Part shown: positions 32,046-41,600 of the stretch, piece after piece
Layout of the letters: every line of letters starts with the position of its first letter
Position numbering within the stretch: the stretch's first letter is position 1
Source: Gordoniibacillus chartarius
GTDB taxonomy: Bacteria > Bacillota > Bacilli > Paenibacillales > NBRC-103111
Length of the DNA stretch: 64,000 bases
Direction: 5' to 3'
Assembly (NCBI RefSeq): GCF_042432825.1
Contig: NZ_JBHLWN010000025.1
Coordinates: forward strand, 78,909 to 142,908
Position numbers and translations under genes: made by a program
Notes under the pieces: model-generated
Told to the model about the DNA's origin: nothing
Database searches by the model: none
Seen by the model: the letters and a program-made list of their open reading frames with translations, nothing else

Positions 32046-34640
32046 TTGAGTACTTTGGTTCTCGGTTTTCAAGAAATGGAAAAAACGCAGCTGTTGCTCG
32101 TTGGCGGAAAAGGGTTACATTTAGGAGAATTATCAAAAATTCAAGGGATCCGAGTACCGGAAGGCTTTTGTGTTACAACAGCGGGATACCAAAAAGCCAT
32201 CGGACACAACGACACGTATCATGCTTTGCTCGACCGGCTAACCAAGCTTAAAGCTGAGGATCGAGATCAAATTGGCGAAGTCAGCGGGAAGATTCGGCAA
32301 ACCATCTTGGAAACAGAAATTCCATCCGATGTTGTGAATGCAGTCGCTCTCTATCTCTCCCGGTTCGGCGAGGAGCATGCTTATGCAGTGCGGTCCAGTG
32401 CGACTGCCGAGGATTTGCCGCACGCTTCTTTTGCCGGTCAGCATGACACCTACTTAAACATCATCGGAAAGGAAGCGATCCTGCAGCATATCAGCAAATG
32501 CTGGGCATCCCTTTTTACGGATCGCGCGGTCATCTATCGCATACAAAACGGATTTGACCACAGCCAAGTTCAATTATCCGTTATCGTGCAGAGGATGGTG
32601 TTCCCGCACGCTTCCGGGATTTTGTTTACCGCCGATCCGGTTACTTCCAACCGGAAGCTGTTATCCATCGATGCCGGGTTTGGACTTGGAGAAGCGCTGG
32701 TCTCCGGCTTGGTATCCGCCGATTGTTATCAAGTACGGGAAGGAAACATCGTCGATAAGAGGATCGCAACCAAAAAATTGGCTGTCTATGGACGTAGAGA
32801 AGGCGGAACAGAGACGCGGCAAATCGATCCTGAGCAGCAAAATACTCAGACGCTTACGGAACAACAAATCTTACGGCTGGAAAGCATCGGAAGACGGATC
32901 GAAGCTTATTTTGGCTGTCCGCAAGATATCGAATGGTGTTTGGCAGACGATACGTTTTATATCGTGCAGAGTCGTCCAATCACGACGTTATACCCGATTC
33001 CGGAGGCGAATGACCAAGACAATCACGTTTACGTATCTGTCGGACACCAGCAAATGATGACCGATCCCATTCAACCGCTGGGCTTGTCTTTCTACCTGTT
33101 AGTTACTCCGGCGCCTATGCGTAAAGCCGGTGGGAGGTTGTTTGTCGATGTTTCACCTAGGCTGGCTACACTTGCCGGGCGGGAATCTTTATTGAATGCC
33201 TTGGGATCCGATCCGCTCATCAAAGGCGCACTGATGACCATAATCGAGCGAGATTTTATCAAATTGTTATCCAATGATCAACCGGCACCGATTCCGAGCA
33301 TTAGTAATACAGATATGCTGGCACAATTCGAGAATGATCCGACCATCGTCTCCGATTTGATGAAGCGTAGTCAAACATCGATAGAAGAGTTAAAACAAAC
33401 CATCCAAGCGAAATCGGGATCGGATTTGTTTGATTTTATTCTGGAAGATATCCAGCGATTAAAGAAGATCTTATTTGACCCGCAAAGTACGGCTGTGTTT
33501 ATGGCGGCTATAAATGCTACAACTTGGATCAATGAAAACATGTATGAGTGGTTAGGCGAAAAGAACGCAGCAGACACGCTTGCTCAATCGGTACCGAACA
33601 ACATTACTTCGGAAATGGGTTTGGCGCTATTGGATGTCGCGGACGTGATTCGCCCTTATCCGGAAGTTATCGAATATTTACGACATGTTCAAGAGGATAG
33701 CTTCTTGGAGGAACTGGTTAAGATGGATGGCGGACGGGAAGCCCGTGACGCGATCTATGAGTTTCTCGGCAAATACGGAATGCGGTGTACCGGAGAAATC
33801 GATATCACCAGAACTCGTTGGAGTGAAAACCCGGCTATACTGATCCCCATCATTCTTGGTAATATAAGAAACTTTGAGCCTAATGCCAGCAAGCGGAAGT
33901 TTGAGCAAGGGCGTCAGGAAGCTTTGAACAAAGAACAAGAGCTACTGGTTCGTTTGAAGCAATTGCCGGATGGCGAACAAAAAGCCAAAGAAACAAAACG
34001 CAGGATCAACCTACTCCGGAATTTCATCGGCTACCGGGAATATCCGAAATACGGGATGGTGAACCGCTACTTCATATACAAGCAGGCTTTGCTGAAAGAA
34101 GCCGAACAGCTCGTACAAGCGGGTGTTATTCGTGAAAAAGAAGATATATACGCTCTCGCATTTGAAGAGCTTCACGAAGCCGTTCGCACAAAACAGCTGG
34201 ATTATCGGATCATCAGCAAACGGAAAGAGGAGTACAAATTATATGAAAAACTAACACCGCCACGTGTGATCACGTCTGATGGTGAAATCATTGCAGGGAA
34301 GTACAATCGGGAAAATCTCCCGGCCGAAGCGATTGCAGGTCTGCCGGTTTCTTCAGGAGTTACGGAAGGGCGGGCACGCGTCATCTTCAACTTGGAAGAT
34401 GCCGACCTGTCAGATGGAGATATATTAGTCACCTCCTTTACCGACCCCAGCTGGACACCGCTGTTTGTATCGATCAAAGGGCTAGTCACCGAGGTCGGCG
34501 GATTAATGACCCATGGAGCCGTGATCGCCCGCGAATACGGCTTGCCGGCGGTTGTCGGCGTGGAAAATGCCACCAAATTGATAAAAGACGGGCAGCGAAT
34601 TCGCGTGCATGGAACGGAAGGGTATATCGAAGTCTTGTAA
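32046..34640 (+). CDS. rph: Rifamycin-inactivating phosphotransferase (Rph)
   Basis: Rph uses ATP to phosphorylate the C21 hydroxyl of rifamycins. The 864-residue protein has the family's three parts: an N-terminal PEP-synthase-like ATP-grasp domain (LLLVGGKGLHLGELSKI, AYAVRSSATAEDLPHASFAG), a central rifampin-binding helical domain, and a C-terminal swivelling phosphohistidine domain (GLMTHGAVIAREYGLPAVVG, His about 823). Overall length and the C-terminus fit Rph better than PEP synthase. It starts at TTG after TTAGGAGAG. It lies in the lower-GC block with its own promoter and terminator, consistent with an accessory resistance gene. Confidence 0.9.
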   Translation: MSTLVLGFQEMEKTQLLLVGGKGLHLGELSKIQGIRVPEGFCVTTAGYQKAIGHNDTYHALLDRLTKLKAEDRDQIGEVSGKIRQTILETEIPSDVVNAVALYLSRFGEEHAYAVRSSATAEDLPHASFAGQHDTYLNIIGKEAILQHISKCWASLFTDRAVIYRIQNGFDHSQVQLSVIVQRMVFPHASGILFTADPVTSNRKLLSIDAGFGLGEALVSGLVSADCYQVREGNIVDKRIATKKLAVYGRREGGTETRQIDPEQQNTQTLTEQQILRLESIGRRIEAYFGCPQDIEWCLADDTFYIVQSRPITTLYPIPEANDQDNHVYVSVGHQQMMTDPIQPLGLSFYLLVTPAPMRKAGGRLFVDVSPRLATLAGRESLLNALGSDPLIKGALMTIIERDFIKLLSNDQPAPIPSISNTDMLAQFENDPTIVSDLMKRSQTSIEELKQTIQAKSGSDLFDFILEDIQRLKKILFDPQSTAVFMAAINATTWINENMYEWLGEKNAADTLAQSVPNNITSEMGLALLDVADVIRPYPEVIEYLRHVQEDSFLEELVKMDGGREARDAIYEFLGKYGMRCTGEIDITRTRWSENPAILIPIILGNIRNFEPNASKRKFEQGRQEALNKEQELLVRLKQLPDGEQKAKETKRRINLLRNFIGYREYPKYGMVNRYFIYKQALLKEAEQLVQAGVIREKEDIYALAFEELHEAVRTKQLDYRIISKRKEEYKLYEKLTPPRVITSDGEIIAGKYNRENLPAEAIAGLPVSSGVTEGRARVIFNLEDADLSDGDILVTSFTDPSWTPLFVSIKGLVTEVGGLMTHGAVIAREYGLPAVVGVENATKLIKDGQRIRVHGTEGYIEVL

Positions 34641-34657
34641 TGGTTTCACAGAGATCA

Positions 34658-34683
34658 GGGCCATCCGCGGAGGATGGCTCTTT
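34658..34683 (+). terminator. Terminator after rph
   Basis: GCCATCC pairs with GGATGGC over a GCGGA loop, followed by TCTTT. Confidence 0.75.
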
Positions 34684-34739
34684 AGCGTTCCTCAATAGAT
34701 AACACGGTGACCGTATCATGTAAAAATGAAACATATTCC

Positions 34740-34925
34740 ATGCTGAGTCATTTGATCTTGGTGTCGATCGGGGCGCTCACCTGGGTATGGCTTCTCGAGC
34801 GAGGAGGGTTTGGCAGCTCTGCGGCCAATTCGCTCACGATTGCGTACATCGGTGTGGTCTGGGGGATCGGCATGCTGTGCCTGGTTCAAGCGCTGCTTGC
34901 GTTTAGCCAAGCGAGGAAGGAATAA
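34740..34925 (+). CDS. Small two-span membrane protein
   Basis: This 61-residue product has two hydrophobic helices (LSHLILVSIGALTWVWLLE and IAYIGVVWGIGMLCLVQAL) joined by a Gly/Ser turn, and ends in the basic tail QARKE. It resembles small unannotated membrane proteins of Bacillales but I cannot name a family. No good ribosome-binding site precedes ATG 34740; GTG 34707 is an alternative. It lies before the DNA-repair operon on the same strand. Confidence 0.5.
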   Translation: MLSHLILVSIGALTWVWLLERGGFGSSAANSLTIAYIGVVWGIGMLCLVQALLAFSQARKE

Positions 34926-35045
34926 GTCCGCTGCTGTGCGCCATCCGTTTCCAGCCTCTACCATTCCTCCTCCAGCCTTCATCTATGTTAAAATGAACTC
35001 TATCAATCTATCGAAGAAATTAACGATAGAAAGGCGAGGTAGGCT

Positions 35046-38000
35046 ATGGGAGTAAGGTGGATCATAGGCAGAGCGGGCAGCGGCAAAACGCAGCGCTGTC
35101 TGGACGAAGTCAGGCAGCGGCTGGTGGAGGAGCCGGACGGGCATCCGCTAATCCTGCTCGTACCGGAGCAGGCGACGTTTCAGGCGGAGTATGCATTGGT
35201 CGGCGGCGAGGGACTGCAGGGCATGATTCGCGCGCAGGCGATTTCGTTTCACCGTCTGGCGTGGCGAATCATGCAGGAGGAAGGCGGCACGGCGCGGGTG
35301 CCGATCGACGAGGTCGGCAAGAAGCTGCTGCTGCACAAGCTGTTACATAAGCATCGCGGGGAGCTGCGGTATTTTCATAAAGGCATGGATAAGATGGGCT
35401 TCGCCGGCAAGCTGAACGAGCTGGTGACGGAGCTGAAACGGTACGGCGTGTCGGCGGAGCAGCTGGAGTCGTTCGCGGAGCGGGAGAAGCGGCCGGAAGG
35501 CGGCTGGCTGGAAGACAAGCTGCACGACGTGCGGCTCTTGTACCGGGGGCTGGAGTCAGAGCTAAGCAGGCAGTATTTGGACGGCGAGGACGTGTTGGAG
35601 CTGCTGATCAGGCAGACGCCGCATTCGGAGCTGATTCGCTCGGCGGACATATGGATCGACGGCTTCCATGGGCTCACGCCGATGGAGCTGACGGCCGTCG
35701 AGAAGCTGATGCAGCACGCCCGCAGCGTGACGATGACGCTGACGCTGGACCGTCTGTACGAGGCGGGGGAACCGATCGACGAGCTGGAGCTGTTCCACAA
35801 GCCGGCGAGGACATGTGTGGAGCTGCAGCAGCGGCTCGCTGCAGCGGGCGTGAAGATAGTGGAAACGGTGCGCCTGCCGGAGACTGGAGGGGTGTCGCCC
35901 CGTTACCGGGCGGCTCCGGTGCTGGCTCATCTTGAGCGGAATTTCGAGCACAGGTTCGGCCGCCATGCTCCGGCGTATCCGGCGCCTTCGGCCGAGGAGC
36001 GCGAGCAGCTGGTCATTCGGGCGGCGGCGAACCGCCGGGCGGAGGTGGAAGGGGCCGCCCGAGATATGATCCGGCTTGCCCGCGAGCACGGCGTGCGCTG
36101 GCGCGATATGGCGGTTATGATCCGCGACACGGAAGGGTACAAGGATCTGATCCAGACGACGTTTACGGACTACGGGATCCCGTTCTTTATCGACGAGAAG
36201 CGTCACGTGCTGCACCATCCGCTCGTCGAGCTCATTCGATCCGCCATGGAGGTAACGCTGCGGGGATGGCCTTACGACGCCGTGTTCCGCTGCGTTAAGA
36301 CTGATCTGCTGCTTCCCGAGGACGCTGATGGGAAGGCATTTGAGCCGGACGAGCTGCGGGCAGGCATGGACAAGCTGGAAAATGTCGTGCTTGCCTATGG
36401 CGTATATGGCTCCCGTTGGACGGACGGTCTGCCGTGGGGCTTTCTGCGCCGGGCCGGGCTTGACGGCGAAGCGCCGGAAATGACCGCCCGCAAGGAGCGG
36501 GAGGAGCGGCTGGTGGAAGCGTGCCGGGCAATTGTCGTGGGCGGACTACATCCGTTCGAGAAGCGGATGAAGGCTGCCCGTACGGTGCTCGAGCGGACGG
36601 AAGCGCTCATGGAGCTGCTGCTCGGGCTGAGAGTTCCGGAGAAGCTGGAGCGGTGGAGCGAGCTGGCGATCGAGATGGGAAGACCCGCGAAGGCGCGCGA
36701 GCATTCGCAGCTGTGGGCGAGGATCATGGATATGCTCGACCAGCTGGTAGAGCTGACCGGAGAAGAAGAGGTTACGACGGAGCTGTTCGCATCGTTGCTC
36801 GATGAAGGCTTCGAGAGCATGAAGCTGGGTCTCGTTCCGCCTTCGCTCGACCAGGTGCTTGTCGGGTCGATGGACCGGACGCGCTCCGGCGAGGTGAAAT
36901 ATGCGTATTTGCTCGGTGTCAGCGACGGCGTCGTGCCGGCGAAGCTGAGCGAGGACGGCGTGCTGACCGAGCAGGAGCGCGTTTGGCTGATCGAGCGCGG
37001 GCTGCCGCTTGCCGAGGACAGCCGCCGCAAGCTGCTGGACGAGCAATTTATTATATATACGGCGCTCGCCGTGCCGAGCCGCAGATTGTGGATTTCGTAT
37101 CCGCAGGCCGATGAGGAAGGAAAGGCCCAGCTCCCGTCGGAGATCGTTCCGCAATTGCGTCCGCTGTTTCCCGCATGGCGGGAGCAGACGCTTGCAGCGG
37201 AGCCGAACGCATCGGACGCGGACGAAGCGCAGGCTTTGTTCGCCTCCCGCCCGGCCCGCACTTTATCGCATTTGGCGGTTCAGCTGAAGCGCTGGCTGCA
37301 AGGGGAACGGGTATCCCCGGTATGGTGGGCAGCTTACGATTGGCTGGCCGGCAGGACAGAGTGGCGGGAACGGCTGGATATCGGAGTTAGAGCGCTGTTT
37401 TATACAAACCGGGAGCAGAAGCTCAGCGATGCGTCGAGCTTGCTGCTCTACGGCGAGCGGCTGCAGGCCAGCGTGTCGCGGATGGAGACGTTCGCCGGCT
37501 GCCCGTTCTCCCACTTTGCTTCGTATGGCCTCCGGCTGAAGGAGCGGCGGCTGTTCCGGCTTGAAGCGCCGGATATCGGGCAGCTGTATCACGCGACGCT
37601 CGACCAATTCGCCAGCGAGCTGCAGCAGCAAGGGCTCGACTGGGGCACGCTGCCGCCGGACGAGCTGCAGCGCCGCACGTCCGCCGTCGTCGACGCGCTT
37701 GCGCCGCAGCTGCAGGGGCAAATATTGCTCAGCTCGAACCGGTTCGGTTATATCAAGCACAAGCTGACATCGATCGTCGGACGAGCGGCGGAGGTGCTCG
37801 GACAGCATGCGAGACGCGGCGAATTCCGGCCGGTTCAGCTCGAGGCCGTGTTCGGCCCGGGCCAGCCGCTGCCGGCGCTCACGCTGCCGCTGGACAACGG
37901 GCGGATCATGGACATCGTCGGCCGGATCGACCGCGTCGACTCTGCAGAGCTCGGCGATCGGCTGCTGCTGCGCGTGATCGACTACAAGTCGGGGCCAACG

Positions 38001-38612
38001 CAGCTTGTGCTGCCGGAGGTGCTGTACGGCCTGTCGCTGCAGATGCTGACGTATTTGGACGTCGTCGTGTCGAACGCGAAGGTGTGGCTGGGCCGCGATG
38101 CGGAGCCGGCGGGGGTGCTGTATTTTCACGTGCACAATCCGCTGATCCTGCACAAGAACCGTCCCCAGCCGGATGAAGCGGCGAAGGAGCTGCGCAGACG
38201 GTTCAAAATGCGCGGGCTCGTTACCGCCGATCCCGACATCGTGCGGGCGATGGACAGCGAGCTGAAGTCGCGGGGCGGTTACTCGGAGCTGATACCGGCG
38301 GCCTTGAAGGCGGACGGAGGCTTTTATTCCGCGTCGTCGGTCGTCACGCCGCAGCAGTGGACTTCGCTGCGAGAGCAGGTGCGCGGTCAAATCAAGCGGA
38401 TCGGAACGGATATCACGGACGGCAAGGTGGCGATCGAGCCGTACCGGCTCGGTAAGAAGACCCCGTGCCAAATGTGCGCGTACCGCTCGGTATGCCAATT
38501 CGAGCCGCTTGGCGAGGAGAACGGGTACCGGGTGTTGCGGCCGCTAAGCAAGGGAGAGGTATGGAATGTACTGGAAGGAGACGGCGGGAATGAGCAGGGA
38601 ACAGGCATCTAA
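35046..38612 (+). CDS. addB: Helicase-exonuclease AddAB, subunit AddB
   Basis: AddB, with AddA, resects double-strand breaks and recognises Chi in Bacillales. The 1188-residue protein has a Walker A (GRAGSGKT, residues 8-15), an inactive helicase-like region and a C-terminal nuclease domain (LLLRVIDYKSG). It carries the iron-sulfur cysteines: one in METFAGCPFSHF and three in CQMCAYRSVC near the end. The ATG follows GGCGAGG. The gene overlaps addA by 23 bp, and addA-sbcD-sbcC follow with almost no gaps. Confidence 0.96.
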   Translation: MGVRWIIGRAGSGKTQRCLDEVRQRLVEEPDGHPLILLVPEQATFQAEYALVGGEGLQGMIRAQAISFHRLAWRIMQEEGGTARVPIDEVGKKLLLHKLLHKHRGELRYFHKGMDKMGFAGKLNELVTELKRYGVSAEQLESFAEREKRPEGGWLEDKLHDVRLLYRGLESELSRQYLDGEDVLELLIRQTPHSELIRSADIWIDGFHGLTPMELTAVEKLMQHARSVTMTLTLDRLYEAGEPIDELELFHKPARTCVELQQRLAAAGVKIVETVRLPETGGVSPRYRAAPVLAHLERNFEHRFGRHAPAYPAPSAEEREQLVIRAAANRRAEVEGAARDMIRLAREHGVRWRDMAVMIRDTEGYKDLIQTTFTDYGIPFFIDEKRHVLHHPLVELIRSAMEVTLRGWPYDAVFRCVKTDLLLPEDADGKAFEPDELRAGMDKLENVVLAYGVYGSRWTDGLPWGFLRRAGLDGEAPEMTARKEREERLVEACRAIVVGGLHPFEKRMKAARTVLERTEALMELLLGLRVPEKLERWSELAIEMGRPAKAREHSQLWARIMDMLDQLVELTGEEEVTTELFASLLDEGFESMKLGLVPPSLDQVLVGSMDRTRSGEVKYAYLLGVSDGVVPAKLSEDGVLTEQERVWLIERGLPLAEDSRRKLLDEQFIIYTALAVPSRRLWISYPQADEEGKAQLPSEIVPQLRPLFPAWREQTLAAEPNASDADEAQALFASRPARTLSHLAVQLKRWLQGERVSPVWWAAYDWLAGRTEWRERLDIGVRALFYTNREQKLSDASSLLLYGERLQASVSRMETFAGCPFSHFASYGLRLKERRLFRLEAPDIGQLYHATLDQFASELQQQGLDWGTLPPDELQRRTSAVVDALAPQLQGQILLSSNRFGYIKHKLTSIVGRAAEVLGQHARRGEFRPVQLEAVFGPGQPLPALTLPLDNGRIMDIVGRIDRVDSAELGDRLLLRVIDYKSGPTQLVLPEVLYGLSLQMLTYLDVVVSNAKVWLGRDAEPAGVLYFHVHNPLILHKNRPQPDEAAKELRRRFKMRGLVTADPDIVRAMDSELKSRGGYSELIPAALKADGGFYSASSVVTPQQWTSLREQVRGQIKRIGTDITDGKVAIEPYRLGKKTPCQMCAYRSVCQFEPLGEENGYRVLRPLSKGEVWNVLEGDGGNEQGTGI

Positions 38613-41600
38613 CACGGCGGCATCGGGCGCGGTACCGCCGAAGCCGGCGGAAGCGACATGGACGGACGATCAGTGGGCGGCGATAGCCGTTCGCGGGAGC
38701 GACCTGCTCGTTGCCGCTGCGGCAGGGTCCGGGAAGACGGCCGTGCTTGTCGAGCGGATCATTCGGCGCATTACCGACGAGCGGGATCCGGTCGATGTCG
38801 ACCGGCTGCTCGTCGCCACGTTCACGAAAGCGGCGGCGGCCGAGATGCGGCACCGCATTCGCGAGGCGCTGGAGAAGGAGCTGGTGAAGCAGCCGTCCTC
38901 CGCTCATCTGCGGCGCCAGCTGGCGCTGATGGGCCGCGCATCGATTACGACGCTGCACTCGTTCTGCCTTGAGGTCGTGCAGCGATACGAGCAGCTGGCG
39001 GGTTTGGCGCCGGGCTTTCGCATCGCCAACGAGACGGAAGCGGAGCTGCTGCGCCAGGACGTGCTCGAGGCGATGCTGGAGGAGCATTACGGCACGGCTG
39101 CGGAAGGCAGCTTATTCTGGCAGACGGTCGATGCCTTCGGCGGCGAACGCAGCGATGTCGGCTTGCATCAGCTCATTCAGAAGCTGTATGACGAGTCGCG
39201 CAGCCATCCGTACCCGGAGCACTGGCTCCGTTCGGCAGCAGAACGGTTCGGGCCGCAGCCGCCGATGAGCGCCGGTGAAGGCGCAGCAGCGGAAGAAGTG
39301 CTGGAGGCGGGAATGGCCGAGGCTGCGGCTGCCGTTGCCGAAGCAGCGAAGGATCTTGGCGGCGAACTTGCTGCGGGCAGCGTCATCCGCTTCCCGCAAG
39401 CCGCTCCGCCGTCGCTCGACCTGTGGCAGCGCAGCTTGCTGGGTGACGTACGGCTTGAGCTGGAGGGAGCGGCCGCTCTGCTGCGGCAGGCTGTCGATCT
39501 GGCTCAAGCGCCGGGAGGTCCGGTTCCGTATGCCGCCACTCTGCAGGACGATTTGCTTGTCACGCAAGGGCTGCTGGAGGCGTGCGATATCGGCTGGGAC
39601 GCCTTGTTCGGCGCTTTCTCGGCGGCAGCGTTCGGAAAGCTGAAGCCGTGCAAGGGCGACGACGTGGACAAGGCGCTGCAGGAGCAGGTGAAGGAGCTTC
39701 GCGGACAAGCGAAGGACGCGGTTGCGAAGCTGCAGGAGGAGCTGTTCGGACGGTCGCCGGAGCAGTTTGCGCTTGAGCTGGCCCAGCTCGCTCCGATCGT
39801 TCATACGCTAGTCGATCTCGTCATCGAGTTCGGCGCGCGTTACAGCGAAGCGAAGGAAGCGAAGGGTCTCGTCGATTTCGGCGACCTGGAGCATTGCTGC
39901 CTGCGCGTGCTGAGCGGCGCGGATTCGACGCCGGAGCGGCTGCTGCCGTCGGCTGCGGCGCAGGCGTACCGCGAACAGTTTGCAGAGGTGCTGCTCGACG
40001 AATATCAAGACACGAACCGGGTACAGGAAGCGATCGTTTCTTTGATCGCCCGTGAAGCGCCCGGCAACCGGTTCATGGTCGGCGACGTGAAACAGAGCAT
40101 TTACCGGTTTCGCCTTGCGGAGCCGGGACTGTTCCTCGAGAAATATCAGTCGTTCACGTTAACGGGCGATGGACCGGGACGGCGCATCGATTTGGCGCGC
40201 AATTTCCGTTCCCGCCAAGAAGTCGTCCATGCGGTGAACTACGTATTCAAGCAAATCATGCACGGGGCTGTCGGGGAGATCGATTACGATGAACGGGCGG
40301 AGCTTGTGTACGGGGCGAATTATGCGGAGCCTTCGGCTGGAACCGACTTGTCTGTGGAGGCGCTGCTGATCGACAAAGCGGACCCATACGCCCGTGTGGG
40401 GGCCGGTGAAGCGGAGGGCGGCGATGACGAGGAAGGCGCAGGCCAGACGGAGGGAGACGAGCGGCTGGAGCTGGAGACGGCGCAGCTGGAGGCGCGCGCG
40501 ATTGCCGCCCGCATCCGCCGAATGCTGGGGCAGGACGAAGAAGCTCCGCTGCAGGTATTTGATAAAGCGAGCAAAGGCTTCCGCGCTGCGACGTACCGTG
40601 ACGTAGTGATTTTGCTGCGTGCAACGTCGGCCTGGGCTCCGATCTTCATCGAGGAGCTCAAGCTGTGCGGCATTCCGGCTTATGCGGAGCTGAGCACGGG
40701 ATATTTTGCCGCGACGGAGGTCGATGTGATGCTGTCGCTGCTCAATATCATCGATAATCCGCACCAGGACATTCCGCTGGCGGCCGTGCTGCGCTCGCCG
40801 ATCGTCGGCTTCACGGCGGACGAGCTGGCGCGCATCCGGCTCGCCGACCGGGGAGGCACGTTCTATGAGGCGGCGGAGCGGTTTGCGTCCGTTCCATCCG
40901 CGGTGTATGTGGAAACGGACGAGAAGCTGAGAGAGCGGCTGGGCGGGTTTCTGGCCAAGCTGCGCGAATGGCGGACGGAAGCGAGGCAAGGCGCGCTGCC
41001 GGAGCTGATATGGCGGCTGTACGGCGAAACCGGTTATTTCGATTTCGTCGGCGGCCTGCCGGGCGGCGGGCAGCGTCAGGCGAACCTGAGGGCGCTGTAC
41101 GATCGGGCAAGGCAGTACGAGAGCACGTCGCTGCGCGGACTGTTCCGGTTTCTCCGCTTTCTGGAGCGGATGCGGGACACCGGCGGCGATCTCGGCACGG
41201 CGCGGGCGCTCGGCGAGCAGGAGAACGTCGTGCGCATCATGTCCATTCATAAGAGCAAGGGGCTGGAGTTCCCTGTCGTGTTCGTAGCCGGCATGAGCAA
41301 AATGTTCAACCGCAGCGACGTCGTCATGCCGTTCGTCACGCACAAGGAGCTTGGCTTCGGGCCGCGCTATGTCGATGCGCAGCTTCGGGCGAGCTACCCG
41401 ACGCTGCCGTCGCTGGCGATTCAGCGCCGCATGAAGCGGGAGCTGCTGGCCGAGGAGATGAGGGTGCTCTATGTGGCCTTGACGCGCGCCCGGGAGAAGC
41501 TGATCCTGCTCGGTACGGCGCCTTCGGCGGACAAGCTGCTGCGCAAGTGGAGCCGGTCCTTGGAGGCGCCGGGCCGGAAGCTGCCTGAGCACGAGCTGGC

